Notes: generated by a model not told the origin, from the letters alone. A stretch of DNA of 64,000 bases from Paenibacillus ottowii (GCF_006874425.1 NZ_VIJZ01000014.1:32618-96617), one strand, 5' to 3'; positions 16,636 to 26,130 are shown, numbered from the stretch's first letter. Translations and numbers: made by a program.

Positions 16636-17520
16636 ATGGAAAATAAGCAGGATCGACTTATTCGCGGCACCGCCATGGATGGAAGGGTTAGAGCCTTTGC
16701 GGTTCGGACAACTCAATTGGTAGAGGAACTGCGGAGAAGACACGATACTTATCCTACAGCAACCGCTGCATTGGGACGAACCCTCACAGCGGGTGCAATT
16801 ATGGGTTCTATGCTAAAAGGCAATGAACGACTGACCATTCAAGTCAAAGGCGATGGACCAATTGGACAAATTGTCGTTGATGCCAACGCTGTAGGGGAAG
16901 TGCGGGGTTATGTCACTGAACCACATGTGCATTTGCCAAGCAATAGTATGGGCAAACTGGATGTAGCGGGTGCCGTAGGTACAGAGGGATTCATTCATAT
17001 TATCAAGGATCTGGGGCTAAAAGAACCGTACCGCGGCAGTATTCCGATTATTTCTGGCGAACTCGGTGAGGATTTTACCTATTATTTTGCCAAATCCGAA
17101 CAGACTCCGTCAGCGGTCGGTCTGGGTGTGCTGGTAGATACGGATAACTCCGTTATTGTGGCTGGCGGGTTTATTATTCAGTTGCTTCCAGGCCTGAGTG
17201 ATGATGAGATTACTGCCATTGAAAATGCAGTCGGCTCCATTCCACCCGTTACTGCTCTGCTGGATCAAGGGTTGGAGCTTGAAGAAATGCTGCGTTGGAT
17301 GCTGCCGGACGTTCGTGTTCTTGATGAAATGGATATTCATTTCCAATGTGAATGCTCACGCGAGCGTGTGGAAAAAACATTGATCAGCTTGGGAGAAAGT
17401 GAATTAAAGCAATTAATTGAGGAAGAAGGACAGGCTGAGGTCGTGTGTCACTTTTGTAATGAGGCTTATCAGTTTAATAAGGATGAATTGCAAAATCTGT
17501 TGGATCAAGCTAAGGCCTAA
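16636..17520 (+). CDS. hslO: Redox-regulated chaperone Hsp33
   Basis: A 294-residue Hsp33. The N-terminal fold starts DRLIRGTAMDGRVRAFAVRTT. The C-terminal zinc centre has Cys238-Glu-Cys240 and Cys271-His-Phe-Cys274, the four redox-sensitive cysteines that release zinc and activate the chaperone under oxidative stress. GGGAGG at about 16620 precedes the ATG. The order coaX-hslO-foldase-cysK is the Bacillales arrangement (yacB-hslO-yacD-cysK in B. subtilis). Confidence 0.97.
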   Translation: MENKQDRLIRGTAMDGRVRAFAVRTTQLVEELRRRHDTYPTATAALGRTLTAGAIMGSMLKGNERLTIQVKGDGPIGQIVVDANAVGEVRGYVTEPHVHLPSNSMGKLDVAGAVGTEGFIHIIKDLGLKEPYRGSIPIISGELGEDFTYYFAKSEQTPSAVGLGVLVDTDNSVIVAGGFIIQLLPGLSDDEITAIENAVGSIPPVTALLDQGLELEEMLRWMLPDVRVLDEMDIHFQCECSRERVEKTLISLGESELKQLIEEEGQAEVVCHFCNEAYQFNKDELQNLLDQAKA

Positions 17521-17540
17521 CCGGATGGGCGGTGCAAGCG

Positions 17541-18491
17541 ATGACTACACGGGAAAAAGGATTATGGACAGCTGTCATTATTCTGACCGTTAGCGTCGCC
17601 GCCTTGGGTGGTCTTATCATGCTTCGGGGGCTGTTAAAGCCGGGTGATGTAAGCAAGGATGACGGCGATCATATTGTGGCGGAGATGGGTCAGGAAGGCA
17701 TATCGGAGGAACAGTGGGTAGCGGAACTGAAAAAGCGATATGGAACGAATACGCTGTTGCAAATGTTGAATCGTAAAGCCGTGCAGGCTGAAACCAAGCG
17801 TCTCGGTATCAAGATCACCCAAGAGGATTTACAGCAGGTGCTGGAGCAGGATAGTAAAGGGTACGACTCAGAACAAACCTACTTTGAGGAGATGCAGCAA
17901 CAGTTTGGCTTAGATCCGGTTGATTTGCGAAATGAAGCGGAGTACCGGATTGGCCTGGAGAAAATAGCTACCGAAGGTATTCAGGTTGAGGAATCCCAGA
18001 TTGACGAGTATTGGGAACAGCACCCTGAGGAATTTGCCGCTGGTAAGGAGATCAAACTGGCAGCCCTTTATGTGGCTAAAGCGGAGGAAGCAGAGGCGTT
18101 GCTGGATCGGGTCAAGCAAGGAGAAAGTTTCGACACGCTGCTTCGAGAGCATTCAGGTTCAGGTAACCCTCTCGGCGAAGATCATAGCGGACAGCTGGGA
18201 TGGGTGGATGAATTTGATCCATTTCAACCGGAGGCGGTCATGAAGGCGGCGAGAGAACTAAGCTCCGGGGACGTTGCAGGTCCCATCTCCCTAAACGATG
18301 GCTATGCGGTCATTTATGTACAGGATGTCAGACTCAAGAACTCCCCGGACAAGCAGCAGATTCGTCAGCAGATTCGCCGATCTCTTGCACTAGCACAAGC
18401 CGCTCCTTTGGAAGAGGTCGAGAAGAGTCTGCGTGATAAATATGGAGCGCGTATTTTATCTGGGAAAGAGGCGTCTTCTGCTTCTCTCTAA
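17541..18491 (+). CDS. PrsA-like peptidyl-prolyl isomerase (YacD type)
   Basis: A 316-residue membrane-anchored foldase. One hydrophobic segment lies near residues 9-27 with no lipobox cysteine. A SurA/PrsA-like helical N-domain (about 45-160) is followed by a parvulin PpiC domain (about 165-265: EIKLAALYVAKAEEAE, GESFDTLLREHSG, GQLGWVDEFD). A charged helical tail ends the protein. It probably isomerises prolyl bonds in exported proteins. A GTG at 17532 is in frame, but the ATG at 17541 has GGATGGGCGG 8 bases upstream. Its position between hslO and cysK matches B. subtilis yacD. Confidence 0.88.
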   Translation: MTTREKGLWTAVIILTVSVAALGGLIMLRGLLKPGDVSKDDGDHIVAEMGQEGISEEQWVAELKKRYGTNTLLQMLNRKAVQAETKRLGIKITQEDLQQVLEQDSKGYDSEQTYFEEMQQQFGLDPVDLRNEAEYRIGLEKIATEGIQVEESQIDEYWEQHPEEFAAGKEIKLAALYVAKAEEAEALLDRVKQGESFDTLLREHSGSGNPLGEDHSGQLGWVDEFDPFQPEAVMKAARELSSGDVAGPISLNDGYAVIYVQDVRLKNSPDKQQIRQQIRRSLALAQAAPLEEVEKSLRDKYGARILSGKEASSASL

Positions 18492-18570
18492 CATCGTAAA
18501 AGAAGCTTGCTTTGAAGGAAACAGGTGCGTGATAACGTGGGTAAATAGCATTTCAGCTTATTTACTTGTA

Positions 18571-18599
18571 TTGACATTGGAATTGAAGATTGTTATGAT
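18571..18599 (+). promoter_or_regulatory. Strong sigma-A promoter of cysK
   Basis: TTGACA (18571-18576), 17-base spacer and TATGAT (18594-18599). The resulting leader of about 125 bases before cysK is AT-rich. A CymR operator would be expected for cysK in Bacilli, but no clear copy of its motif was identified, and no T-box is visible. Confidence 0.85.
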
Positions 18600-18731
18600 T
18601 AGCGTATAAAACCAACTATTTTTATCGGAAATTAAATGAACGACATAAAACGAACAATGATTTACCTAGAGTCATCCGCTATATGATTTCGCAATTTTTA
18701 ATATATCATCTACAGTCAGGGAGGAATTATC

Positions 18732-19670
18732 ATGGCTAAAGTTGTTAATAACATCACCGACCTTATCGGAGAAACGCCCCTCGTTCGCCTCAACCGGATC
18801 GTACCGGAGGATAGCGCTGAAATTTATCTGAAACTGGAATATCAGAACCCAGGCTCCAGTGTAAAAGACCGTATTGCGATTAGTATGGTGGAAGAAGCTG
18901 AGCGTGAAGGTCTGCTTAAACCGGGCGGTACCATTATTGAAGCAACTAGCGGTAACACTGGAATCGGCTTGGCAATGGTTGCTGCTGCGAAGGGGTATAA
19001 AGCCGTAATTGTTATGCCAGAAACGATGAGTATAGAGCGTCGTAATTTGTTGCGTGCTTACGGAGCCGAGCTTGTGTTAACACCAGGCTCAGAAGGTATG
19101 AACGGATCTGTTAAGAAAATGGAAGAACTGTTGAGCGAGAATCCGGAATATTTCGCTGCCGAGCAGTTCAAGAATAAAGCCAATATCAAAATTCACCGTG
19201 AAACAACGGGTCCTGAGATCGTAGAAGCAATTCGTTCCATTGGCGGTACTCTGGACGCTTTTGTAGCAGGCATAGGTACTGGCGGAACCATTTCTGGTGC
19301 CGGAGAAGTGCTTAAGAAGGAATTTCCTGATATTAAAATTGTGGCTGTGGAGCCTGCTTCTTCACCATTGCTGGCAGGCGGCAAGCCAGGACCTCACAAA
19401 ATTCAAGGACTGGGTGCCAACTTTATTCCTGAAATTTTAAACCGCGACATCTATGATGAAATTTTCCATGTAGAAAATGATGAAGCTTTCGAGGTAGCAC
19501 GTAGAGTTGCCAAGGAAGAGGGCATTTTGTCCGGTATTTCATCCGGTGCAGCTGTTCACGCAGCTTTGAAACTTGCTAAGCAATTGGGCAAGGGCAAACG
19601 GATTGTTGTCATTATTCCAAGTAATGGCGAACGTTACCTGAGTACACCACTATACAATTTCGAGCTGTAA
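18732..19670 (+). CDS. cysK: Cysteine synthase A (O-acetylserine sulfhydrylase)
   Basis: A 312-residue PLP enzyme making cysteine from O-acetylserine and sulfide. The PLP lysine is Lys45 in NPGSSVKDR. The substrate loop is TSGNTG (72-77), and the phosphate-binding loop GIGTGGT is near residue 180. The C-terminal PSNGERYLSTPLY is typical of CysK. GGGAGG precedes the ATG by 9 bases. It has its own promoter and is followed by a terminator-like hairpin. Confidence 0.97.
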   Translation: MAKVVNNITDLIGETPLVRLNRIVPEDSAEIYLKLEYQNPGSSVKDRIAISMVEEAEREGLLKPGGTIIEATSGNTGIGLAMVAAAKGYKAVIVMPETMSIERRNLLRAYGAELVLTPGSEGMNGSVKKMEELLSENPEYFAAEQFKNKANIKIHRETTGPEIVEAIRSIGGTLDAFVAGIGTGGTISGAGEVLKKEFPDIKIVAVEPASSPLLAGGKPGPHKIQGLGANFIPEILNRDIYDEIFHVENDEAFEVARRVAKEEGILSGISSGAAVHAALKLAKQLGKGKRIVVIIPSNGERYLSTPLYNFEL

Positions 19671-19700
19671 TTATGCCGTAATTGTGTATACTATACGTAA

Positions 19701-19744
19701 GGAGTCCCTCATTTCCCTGTAACCAGGGGATGGGGGTCTCTTTG
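19701..19744 (+). terminator. Terminator-like hairpin between cysK and pabB
   Basis: A long stem (GAGTCCCTCATTTCCCTG with CAGGGGATGGGGGTCTC, one bulge) and a TAAC loop are followed by a weak TCTCTTTG tract. The short T-run suggests partial read-through into the folate operon. Confidence 0.65.
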
Positions 19745-19798
19745 TAAGGAAAAGAATGCAGACTTTTGGCAAAGTAAGGGAAGGGGCAGCACACACAG

Positions 19799-21421
19799 AT
19801 GAAATTGACAGCTAGAGTGACGGAAGCGCAGTGGCAGGCTTGGCAGAAGGAAGACTGGAGCATGCTGCCCTATATTGCTGAGTACTCATTAACCGTTAGC
19901 GGCTTACCGTCATCGTGGCGGAAGGCTTGGGAGGACTCGTCACCATATGCCTTCTTGCTAGAGAGCGCCAAGGGTGGAAGGTATACTTATCTGTCCTTGA
20001 ATCCGGTTGCTGTATTGGAAGGCAAGGGGGAGCATGCAGTCTGGACTGATCTGCAAAGCGGGGAGCATGTTGATATACATGGACAACCTTTGACAGTCAT
20101 GAACGATTGGATCTCCTCTTACCGTGCGCCACGTGTACCTGGTATACCTTTTTTCTCTGGGGGATTTGTGGGCTACCTGGGCTACGATGTAGCCCGCTCG
20201 TTGGAGCGTTTGCCCAATCAAGCTGCAGACGATACAGATATACCTGACTATGTATGGATGCGGGTGAATGAGTTATGGATTTATGATCACGAAGCATCAT
20301 GCTTATATTGTGCTGTTCATATGCCTAATCCTGCCCACTCTTGTAACCTCAGCATTCAGACTGATTTGGCGAATGAGACTATGTTAGATGAAACCGCACC
20401 TATACTTGGCAAGCTTTATGCGGAAGCGGCCCAACGTGCAGAACACATGCTGACTCAGTGGAATAACATCATACACGCAGGAGAGACTGATCCAGCTTAT
20501 CCTCATCGTTGCGCTCGACTATCCGAAGCAGGATTAGAGGCTGTTCTTCAAGAATCTAAAGGCTGGAAAACAGCTTTCAGCCAACAGGACTTTGAACATG
20601 CCGTGAAACGTGTGCAGGAATATATTGCCCAAGGGGATGTATTTCAGGTGAACTTGTCGATTCGCCAGCAACGTACGCTTACAGCCCTTCCTGAGCATAT
20701 ATATGAATGGCTTCGTTTATTGAATCCATCCCCTTATATGGGGATGCTGCGTATGTCAGATTTGCGGATTGTCAGTGGCTCACCGGAATTGCTGGTGAAG
20801 CTGGAGGATGGACGTGTGAGCGCCCGACCTATTGCAGGTACGAGAAGAAGGGGGCTGACACCGGATGAAGATGCTGCTATGGCAGCAGAGCTTCTTTCCA
20901 GCGAAAAAGAACGTGCCGAACATATTATGCTCGTCGATCTGGAGCGTAACGATATCGGACGGATTGCTGAATACGGGTCGGTGCATGTCCCTGAATTGCT
21001 GACTGTCGAATACTATTCGCACGTGATGCATTTGGTTTCTCAGGTCGAGGGAAAGTTAGCCCCGGGTCGTACAGCTATAGACGTAATTGCCGCTACCTTT
21101 CCTGGCGGAACTATTACAGGAGCACCCAAGGTGCGCACCATGGAAATCATTGAAGAATTAGAGCCCGTCCGACGAGGGCCCTACACGGGGTCCCTTGGAT
21201 GGATTGACTATAATGGTAATATGGAATTAAATATTATAATAAGAACACTGGCTGTTAAGGGCAACATTGCCTACTTACAGACGGGTGCGGGTATCGTCAT
21301 TGATTCAGACCCGTACAGGGAATATCGGGAGTGTCGGAACAAGGCCAGAGCTGTCATGAAGGCGGTACAATGTGGCGAAGAAGAAGCCGCTTTGAGCAGG
21401 AGCGGTATCACAGGAGGGTGA
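19799..21421 (+). CDS. pabB: Aminodeoxychorismate synthase component I
   Basis: A 540-residue chorismate-binding enzyme of the TrpE/PabB family. It has the N-terminal fold, then QGDVFQVNLSIRQ, RIVSGSPELL, SARPIAGTRRRG, EHIMLVDLERNDIGR and the signature GGTITGAPKVRTMEIIEELEP. It aminates chorismate to 4-amino-4-deoxychorismate with ammonia from PabA. Because pabA, pabC and folP follow in the same operon, PabB is a better call than TrpE. Its stop lies inside the ribosome-binding region of pabA. Confidence 0.95.
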   Translation: MKLTARVTEAQWQAWQKEDWSMLPYIAEYSLTVSGLPSSWRKAWEDSSPYAFLLESAKGGRYTYLSLNPVAVLEGKGEHAVWTDLQSGEHVDIHGQPLTVMNDWISSYRAPRVPGIPFFSGGFVGYLGYDVARSLERLPNQAADDTDIPDYVWMRVNELWIYDHEASCLYCAVHMPNPAHSCNLSIQTDLANETMLDETAPILGKLYAEAAQRAEHMLTQWNNIIHAGETDPAYPHRCARLSEAGLEAVLQESKGWKTAFSQQDFEHAVKRVQEYIAQGDVFQVNLSIRQQRTLTALPEHIYEWLRLLNPSPYMGMLRMSDLRIVSGSPELLVKLEDGRVSARPIAGTRRRGLTPDEDAAMAAELLSSEKERAEHIMLVDLERNDIGRIAEYGSVHVPELLTVEYYSHVMHLVSQVEGKLAPGRTAIDVIAATFPGGTITGAPKVRTMEIIEELEPVRRGPYTGSLGWIDYNGNMELNIIIRTLAVKGNIAYLQTGAGIVIDSDPYREYRECRNKARAVMKAVQCGEEEAALSRSGITGG

Positions 21422-21426
21422 GTCGT

Positions 21427-22002
21427 ATGATTTTGGTGATTGATAATTATGATTCGTTTACGTACAATCTTGTGCAATATCTGGGTGAACTTGGGGAAGA
21501 AGTGACCGTGAAACGGAACGATGAGATCGATGTGAAAGGCATAGAAGAGCTTGCACCAGAGCATATTTTGATCTCGCCGGGTCCATGCACGCCGAATGAG
21601 GCGGGAATATCGCTGGATGTGATCAACCATTTTAAAGGCCGGATTCCGATTTTCGGCGTGTGTCTCGGTCATCAGGCCATCGGACAGGCATTTGGGGGTA
21701 AGGTTATCCGCGCTGATCGGCTCATGCATGGTAAGACATCACCGATTCTCCATCACAATACTTCAGTATTTGAGGGCTTGCCTTCTCCGTTCACAGCAAC
21801 CCGGTATCACTCATTGCTGGTAGAGCGCGAGAGTCTGCCTGAATGTCTAGAGATTACCGCTGAAACTGCAGAGGGCGAAATTATGGGGTTACGGCACAAG
21901 GAATTTGCTGTAGAGGGAGTTCAGTTCCATCCCGAATCCATCATTACCGACTACGGGCATCAATTGTTGCGCAATTTTCTTAAACGCAAGGTAGGCGTCT
22001 GA
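21427..22002 (+). CDS. pabA: Aminodeoxychorismate/anthranilate synthase component II (glutamine amidotransferase)
   Basis: A 191-residue class I glutaminase with nucleophile Cys79 (GVCLGHQAIG) and His/Glu in VQFHPESI. The frame is open into pabB from 21331, but the family start MILVIDNYDSFTYN is at ATG 21427, behind AGGAGGG. In Bacillus this subunit serves both folate and tryptophan synthesis. A dual role is likely here but depends on whether a separate trpG exists elsewhere. Confidence 0.96.
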   Translation: MILVIDNYDSFTYNLVQYLGELGEEVTVKRNDEIDVKGIEELAPEHILISPGPCTPNEAGISLDVINHFKGRIPIFGVCLGHQAIGQAFGGKVIRADRLMHGKTSPILHHNTSVFEGLPSPFTATRYHSLLVERESLPECLEITAETAEGEIMGLRHKEFAVEGVQFHPESIITDYGHQLLRNFLKRKVGV

Positions 22003-22005
22003 TTT

Positions 22006-22902
22006 ATGAAATATATCGGAGTTAACGGCGTCCTCACGGAAGCCGCAAAAGCCGTGATTCACGTTAGTGATCACGGCTTTTTATACGGTATGGGCTTGTT
22101 TGAAACATTCCGTACCTATAAAGGTGTTCCATTTTTGCTGGATCGGCATCTGCATCGACTGAAGGAAGGCTGCCAAATGCTCGGCATTCCTTTTCAACCG
22201 GATGGGGAGCAGCTTACGAAACATATCCAGCATCTGATGGCGGCAAATGGGCTGGATGAAGCCTATATCCGCTACACTGTATCAGCGGGTGAAGAGGCTC
22301 TAGGCTTGCCATCCGGTGACTATACGCGGCCCAACCATATTTTGTTCGCCAAGCCGCTGCCTTCTACAAATACTCAAACCGGGCAATCCTCAGCGCCGTC
22401 GGCGCTTCAGTTGCTGCGAACCCCTAGAAATACTCCGGAGGGTGAGGTTCGATTAAAGTCGCTCCATTATATGAATAATATTTTTGCGAAGCGGGAACTT
22501 CAGCAGTATGTCGAGGCTGTTCGTTATAAGGCTGAAGGAATGATGCTTACGGCCAATGGTTTTCTGGCAGAGGGAATAGTCAGTAATCTGTTTTTTGTGC
22601 GAAACAATACGCTGTATACTCCTGACTTGTCTACTGGAATTTTGCCAGGTATTACTCGTGAGTTTATTTTGGAGCTTGCGCATTTGCGAGATATTCCATG
22701 TGAGCAAGGGCTATACCATTGGGACGAGCTGAAACAGGCTGATGAAATTTTTATGACCAACTCTATACAAGAAATACGACCCGTGAATTTATTATTGGAG
22801 CCGGGGGGAATAGCGATCCATTTATCGGCTCCCTTAGCAGAGACCGAGTCCATAACGGCTTTGCTGTTGCACGATTATAGGCAGAAAGCAGGGATGAAGT
22901 GA
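22006..22902 (+). CDS. pabC: 4-amino-4-deoxychorismate lyase
   Basis: A 298-residue fold-type IV PLP enzyme (aminotransferase class IV). The opening VNGVLTEAAKAVIHVSDHGFLYGMGLFET, the PLP-lysine region RLKSLHYMNNI and the C-terminal EIFMTNSIQEIRPV are characteristic. It releases pyruvate from aminodeoxychorismate to give p-aminobenzoate. It starts 3 bases after pabA, and its stop overlaps the folP GTG (GTGA). Confidence 0.94.
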   Translation: MKYIGVNGVLTEAAKAVIHVSDHGFLYGMGLFETFRTYKGVPFLLDRHLHRLKEGCQMLGIPFQPDGEQLTKHIQHLMAANGLDEAYIRYTVSAGEEALGLPSGDYTRPNHILFAKPLPSTNTQTGQSSAPSALQLLRTPRNTPEGEVRLKSLHYMNNIFAKRELQQYVEAVRYKAEGMMLTANGFLAEGIVSNLFFVRNNTLYTPDLSTGILPGITREFILELAHLRDIPCEQGLYHWDELKQADEIFMTNSIQEIRPVNLLLEPGGIAIHLSAPLAETESITALLLHDYRQKAGMK

Positions 22903-23765
22903 ATATACCAACTCTTTATGAACGCAGCTATCAAATGGGGGAGGCCGAGCTTACACTCGGACATTCTACCCAGATTATGGGCATTCTCAACGTAACCCCA
23001 GATTCATTTTCTGATGGAGGATTGCATTATAATTCAGAGATTGCTGTTTTGCATGCGTTGAAGCTCGTGGAGGATGGAGCGAATATCATTGATATTGGCG
23101 GGGAGTCCACTCGCCCGGGTCATGAACCAGTAGGTGTGGAAGAGGAACTGACTCGGGTCATTCCCGTTGTCCAGGCGATCCATCGAATTGCACCGCACAT
23201 CCCGTTATCTGTGGATACTTACAAAGCCGAAGTAGCCAGGCAGGCGCTTGAAGCAGGCGCACACATTATCAATGATGTGTGGGGGTTTAAGGCAGATCCC
23301 GATATGGCACGTGTAGCAGCGGAATTTGATTGTCCGGTCATTTTGATGCATAACCGTCATGACCGTAACTATACCGATTTGGTTTCTGATATGCTGTCCG
23401 ATTTAAAAGAAAGTATCCAGTTAGCACTGGACGCAGGGGTGCGTAAGGAGCAGATCATTTTAGACCCAGGCATCGGTTTTGCCAAAGATTATAATGAAAA
23501 TATTCATGCCATGACTTCTCTCGATACATTGAGCCAACTGGGGTATCCGCTGTTATTGGCTACATCGCGCAAAAGGTTTATCCGTACAGCACTGGATTTG
23601 CCTGTGAATGATGTGGTGGAGGGCACTGCGGCCACCGTCGCCTTTGGCATTGCCCAAGGGTGTCAGATTGTGCGTGTGCACGATGTGGCACAGATCAAGC
23701 GCACTGTGCGTATGTGTGATGCGATGGTGTACGGGTCTAAAAATCCACTGAGTTATGGTGGGTAA
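22899..23765 (+). CDS. folP: Dihydropteroate synthase
   Basis: A 288-residue TIM-barrel enzyme, the sulfonamide target, joining p-aminobenzoate to hydroxymethyl-dihydropterin pyrophosphate. Motifs are MGILNVTPDSFSDGG, IDIGGESTRPG, ISVDT-like PLSVDTYKAEVA, INDVWG, ILDPGIGF and the final RVHDV. The GTG start overlaps the pabC stop. A 162-base spacer separates it from folB, containing no obvious terminator. Confidence 0.96.
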   Translation: MNIPTLYERSYQMGEAELTLGHSTQIMGILNVTPDSFSDGGLHYNSEIAVLHALKLVEDGANIIDIGGESTRPGHEPVGVEEELTRVIPVVQAIHRIAPHIPLSVDTYKAEVARQALEAGAHIINDVWGFKADPDMARVAAEFDCPVILMHNRHDRNYTDLVSDMLSDLKESIQLALDAGVRKEQIILDPGIGFAKDYNENIHAMTSLDTLSQLGYPLLLATSRKRFIRTALDLPVNDVVEGTAATVAFGIAQGCQIVRVHDVAQIKRTVRMCDAMVYGSKNPLSYGG

Positions 23766-23927
23766 AGCCCGCTTCACACATCCTTTGATTCTACGATCGC
23801 TGTTGCAACGGTATTCTTTGAATTAGTAAAACATATGACTGTAAGAATCCCGTTACAAAGGCGAGCGCTATGTACATCTTTAGTTGAGCTTATTTAGAGA
23901 AAATCAAAAAACAGGGGGCTATCCAAG

Positions 23928-24290
23928 ATGGATAAAATGAAATTGCATCGCATGGAGTATTACGGATATCATGGCGTTTTCCCGGAGGAGCGTAAGCTGG
24001 GACAGCGTTTTTATATAGACTTGGAGCTGGAGCTTGATCTGCGTGAGGCGGGTGAGCAGGATGCTTTGGACAAAACGGTTAATTATGCTGAGGTGCATTA
24101 CACCGTGAAGGATATTGTAGAAAAGGAATCTTACCAATTGATTGAAGCTTTGGGCGAACGTATTGCATCTTCCCTACTGGACACTTATACTAGTGTCAAT
24201 GCACTGACTGTCAAAGTGACGAAGCCGCATCCGCCGTTTGATATTCATTTTCAGGGTGTGACGGTTGAGCTTTATCGCGCAAGAAAGTAG
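23928..24290 (+). CDS. folB: Dihydroneopterin aldolase
   Basis: A 120-residue T-fold enzyme with YYGYHGVFPEERKLGQRF at its N-terminus, NYAEVHYTVKDIV and KVTKPHPPFDIHFQGVTVEL. It cleaves dihydroneopterin to hydroxymethyl-dihydropterin and glycolaldehyde, directly before FolK. Nine bases separate it from folK. Confidence 0.96.
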   Translation: MDKMKLHRMEYYGYHGVFPEERKLGQRFYIDLELELDLREAGEQDALDKTVNYAEVHYTVKDIVEKESYQLIEALGERIASSLLDTYTSVNALTVKVTKPHPPFDIHFQGVTVELYRARK

Positions 24291-24299
24291 GAACGATAC

Positions 24300-24848
24300 A
24301 TGAATGCACATTCGACCTCTGAGGCATCAGAGGCTTATATTGCTTTAGGGGCTAATTTGGGGGAGCGTGAGCATACCCTGTATAAAGCCATTACCGCACT
24401 GGACGAACATCCAGCGATACGAGTGCTGCGCTGCTCCAGCCTGTATGAAACAGAGCCTGTTGGCTATCTGGATCAGCCTTCTTTTTTGAACATGACGGTA
24501 GCCGTCTCTACAACACTTGCTCCAGAGGAGCTTTTGGTTTATATGCTGGAGGTGGAGAGTCTTCTGGGGAGGGTAAGGCATATTCCTAACGGTCCACGAA
24601 CCATTGATCTGGACTTGTTGTGGATGGAAGCGGCACAACTGGCTACGCCAGATTTGGAACTTCCTCATCCTCGTATGTTGGAGCGTGCTTTTGTGCTGGT
24701 TCCTTTGGCTGACATTGTTCCGAGCCAAGATTCGTCCGGTCTGTACAGTATCGTGCATACAGCATTGAATTCTGTGGATGGAAAGGACGGCATACAGCTT
24801 TGGAAAACTTGCAGCTGGCGCAACGACTCCGCGCCTTTCGGAAGCTAA
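24300..24848 (+). CDS. folK: 2-amino-4-hydroxy-6-hydroxymethyldihydropteridine pyrophosphokinase
   Basis: A 182-residue HPPK with AYIALGANLGERE at residues 12-24, SSLYETEPVGYLDQPSFLN and the signature GPRTIDLDLLW followed by LPHPRMLERAFVL. It activates hydroxymethyl-dihydropterin for FolP. The last 49 bases are shared with the following small regulator gene in another frame. Confidence 0.95.
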   Translation: MNAHSTSEASEAYIALGANLGEREHTLYKAITALDEHPAIRVLRCSSLYETEPVGYLDQPSFLNMTVAVSTTLAPEELLVYMLEVESLLGRVRHIPNGPRTIDLDLLWMEAAQLATPDLELPHPRMLERAFVLVPLADIVPSQDSSGLYSIVHTALNSVDGKDGIQLWKTCSWRNDSAPFGS

Positions 24849-25000
24849 AAGGGTTCACCCAGCAGGAGTTGGCAAACCGAACCGGCATATCTTTGACTGT
24901 ATTAGGTGCTGTGGAGCGAGGTAATCGTACAGTAGACGCAGATATGCTGAACATCATCGCCCAAACGCTAGAGATTGAAGTCCGGGAATTGACGGATTAA
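24800..25000 (+). CDS. Small Xre-family transcriptional regulator (YazB-like)
   Basis: A 66-residue protein consisting only of a Cro/C1 helix-turn-helix (LAQRLRAFRKLKGFTQQELANRTGIS, then LGAVERGNRTVDADML). It starts at TTG within folK behind AGGACGG. Position and size match B. subtilis yazB, between folK and dus. Target unknown. The overlap suggests it is made from the folate transcript and it could be an autoregulator of that operon, which is an inference. Confidence 0.85.
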   Translation: MENLQLAQRLRAFRKLKGFTQQELANRTGISLTVLGAVERGNRTVDADMLNIIAQTLEIEVRELTD

Positions 25001-25045
25001 CGATAAGTATACGATATAAAAGAAGGAATAAAGGGGGGAATAGAT

Positions 25046-26074
25046 ATGTTGAAAATCGGCGATATTGAAATGAAAAACCAAGTCGTCCTGGCACCGATGG
25101 CAGGCGTGTGCAACCCTGCTTTTCGCTTGATTGCCAAGGAATTCGGTACAGGCTTGGTATGTGCAGAGATGGTTAGTGATAAGGCCATCATTCACGGCAA
25201 CAAGCGTACACGTGAGATGCTGTTTGTAGATGAACGTGAGAAGCCGCTTAGCTTGCAAATTTTCGGAGGCGACCGCAAATCTTTGGTGGAAGCAGCGAAA
25301 GTCGTAGACCAGGAAACGAATGCAGATATTATTGACATTAATATGGGCTGCCCGGTTCCCAAAGTGACCAAATGTGATGCAGGTGCTCGGTGGCTGCTTG
25401 ATCCAAACAAGATTTATGAGATGGTATCAGCAGTAGTAGAATCGGTAAGCAAGCCAGTTACCGTGAAAATGCGTATCGGTTGGGATAGCGAGCATATTTA
25501 CGCTGTAGAGAATGCCCGCGCTGTTGAACGTGCCGGAGGCAAGGCTGTCAGCGTCCATGGTCGTACACGGGAGCAACTGTATACGGGGCATGCGAATTGG
25601 GATATTATAAGGGAAGTTAAAGAAGCGGTATCTATTCCTGTAATTGGGAATGGTGATGTGGTAACACCGGAAGATGCCCGCCGTATGCTGGATTTGACCC
25701 ATTGTGATGGCGTTATGATTGGACGCGGGGCGTTGGGGAATCCATGGATGCTGTACCGTACGATTGAGTATTTGCAGACAGGTAAGCTGTTGCCCGATCC
25801 ATCCCCAGAAGAAAAAATCCGTATTGCCATTCTGCATATGGACCGTCTGGTGGCGTTGAAAGGCGAAGCAGTAGCTGTGCGTGAAATGCGTAAGCATCTG
25901 GCTTGGTACCTCAAGGGGATCAAAGGTTCTGCACGTATTAAGGATGTAATTATGGAAGAAACAAAGCGTGACGATATGGTACGTATATTGGAACAGTTTG
26001 TATCGCATTTGCACATGGTGGAAAATGAAGGGCTTTCAACAGACGCTGCTTTTCCTGCGACTGTTGCGCAATAA
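25046..26074 (+). CDS. dusB: tRNA-dihydrouridine synthase (DusB type)
   Basis: A 342-residue FMN enzyme that reduces uridine in tRNA. Its TIM barrel begins LAPMAGVCNPAFR. The catalytic cysteine lies in INMGCPVPKVTK, and FMN-binding motifs VTVKMRIGWD, VSVHGRTREQLYTG, VIGNGDV and GVMIGRGALGNPW follow. The C-terminal helical domain contains MRKHLAWYLKG. A GGGGGG-type ribosome site precedes ATG 25046. The equivalent gene in B. subtilis is yacF between yazB and lysS. Confidence 0.95.
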   Translation: MLKIGDIEMKNQVVLAPMAGVCNPAFRLIAKEFGTGLVCAEMVSDKAIIHGNKRTREMLFVDEREKPLSLQIFGGDRKSLVEAAKVVDQETNADIIDINMGCPVPKVTKCDAGARWLLDPNKIYEMVSAVVESVSKPVTVKMRIGWDSEHIYAVENARAVERAGGKAVSVHGRTREQLYTGHANWDIIREVKEAVSIPVIGNGDVVTPEDARRMLDLTHCDGVMIGRGALGNPWMLYRTIEYLQTGKLLPDPSPEEKIRIAILHMDRLVALKGEAVAVREMRKHLAWYLKGIKGSARIKDVIMEETKRDDMVRILEQFVSHLHMVENEGLSTDAAFPATVAQ

Positions 26075-26101
26075 GGAAGCTGTTCCGACTTGTGCACGCG
26101 A

Positions 26102-26130
26102 TTGACTTTTCCAATTGCTTGCCCTATAAT
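26102..26130 (+). promoter_or_regulatory. Strong sigma-A promoter of greA
   Basis: TTGACT (26102-26107), 17-base spacer and a perfect TATAAT (26125-26130). It predicts a 5' leader of about 150 bases before greA. Confidence 0.85.
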
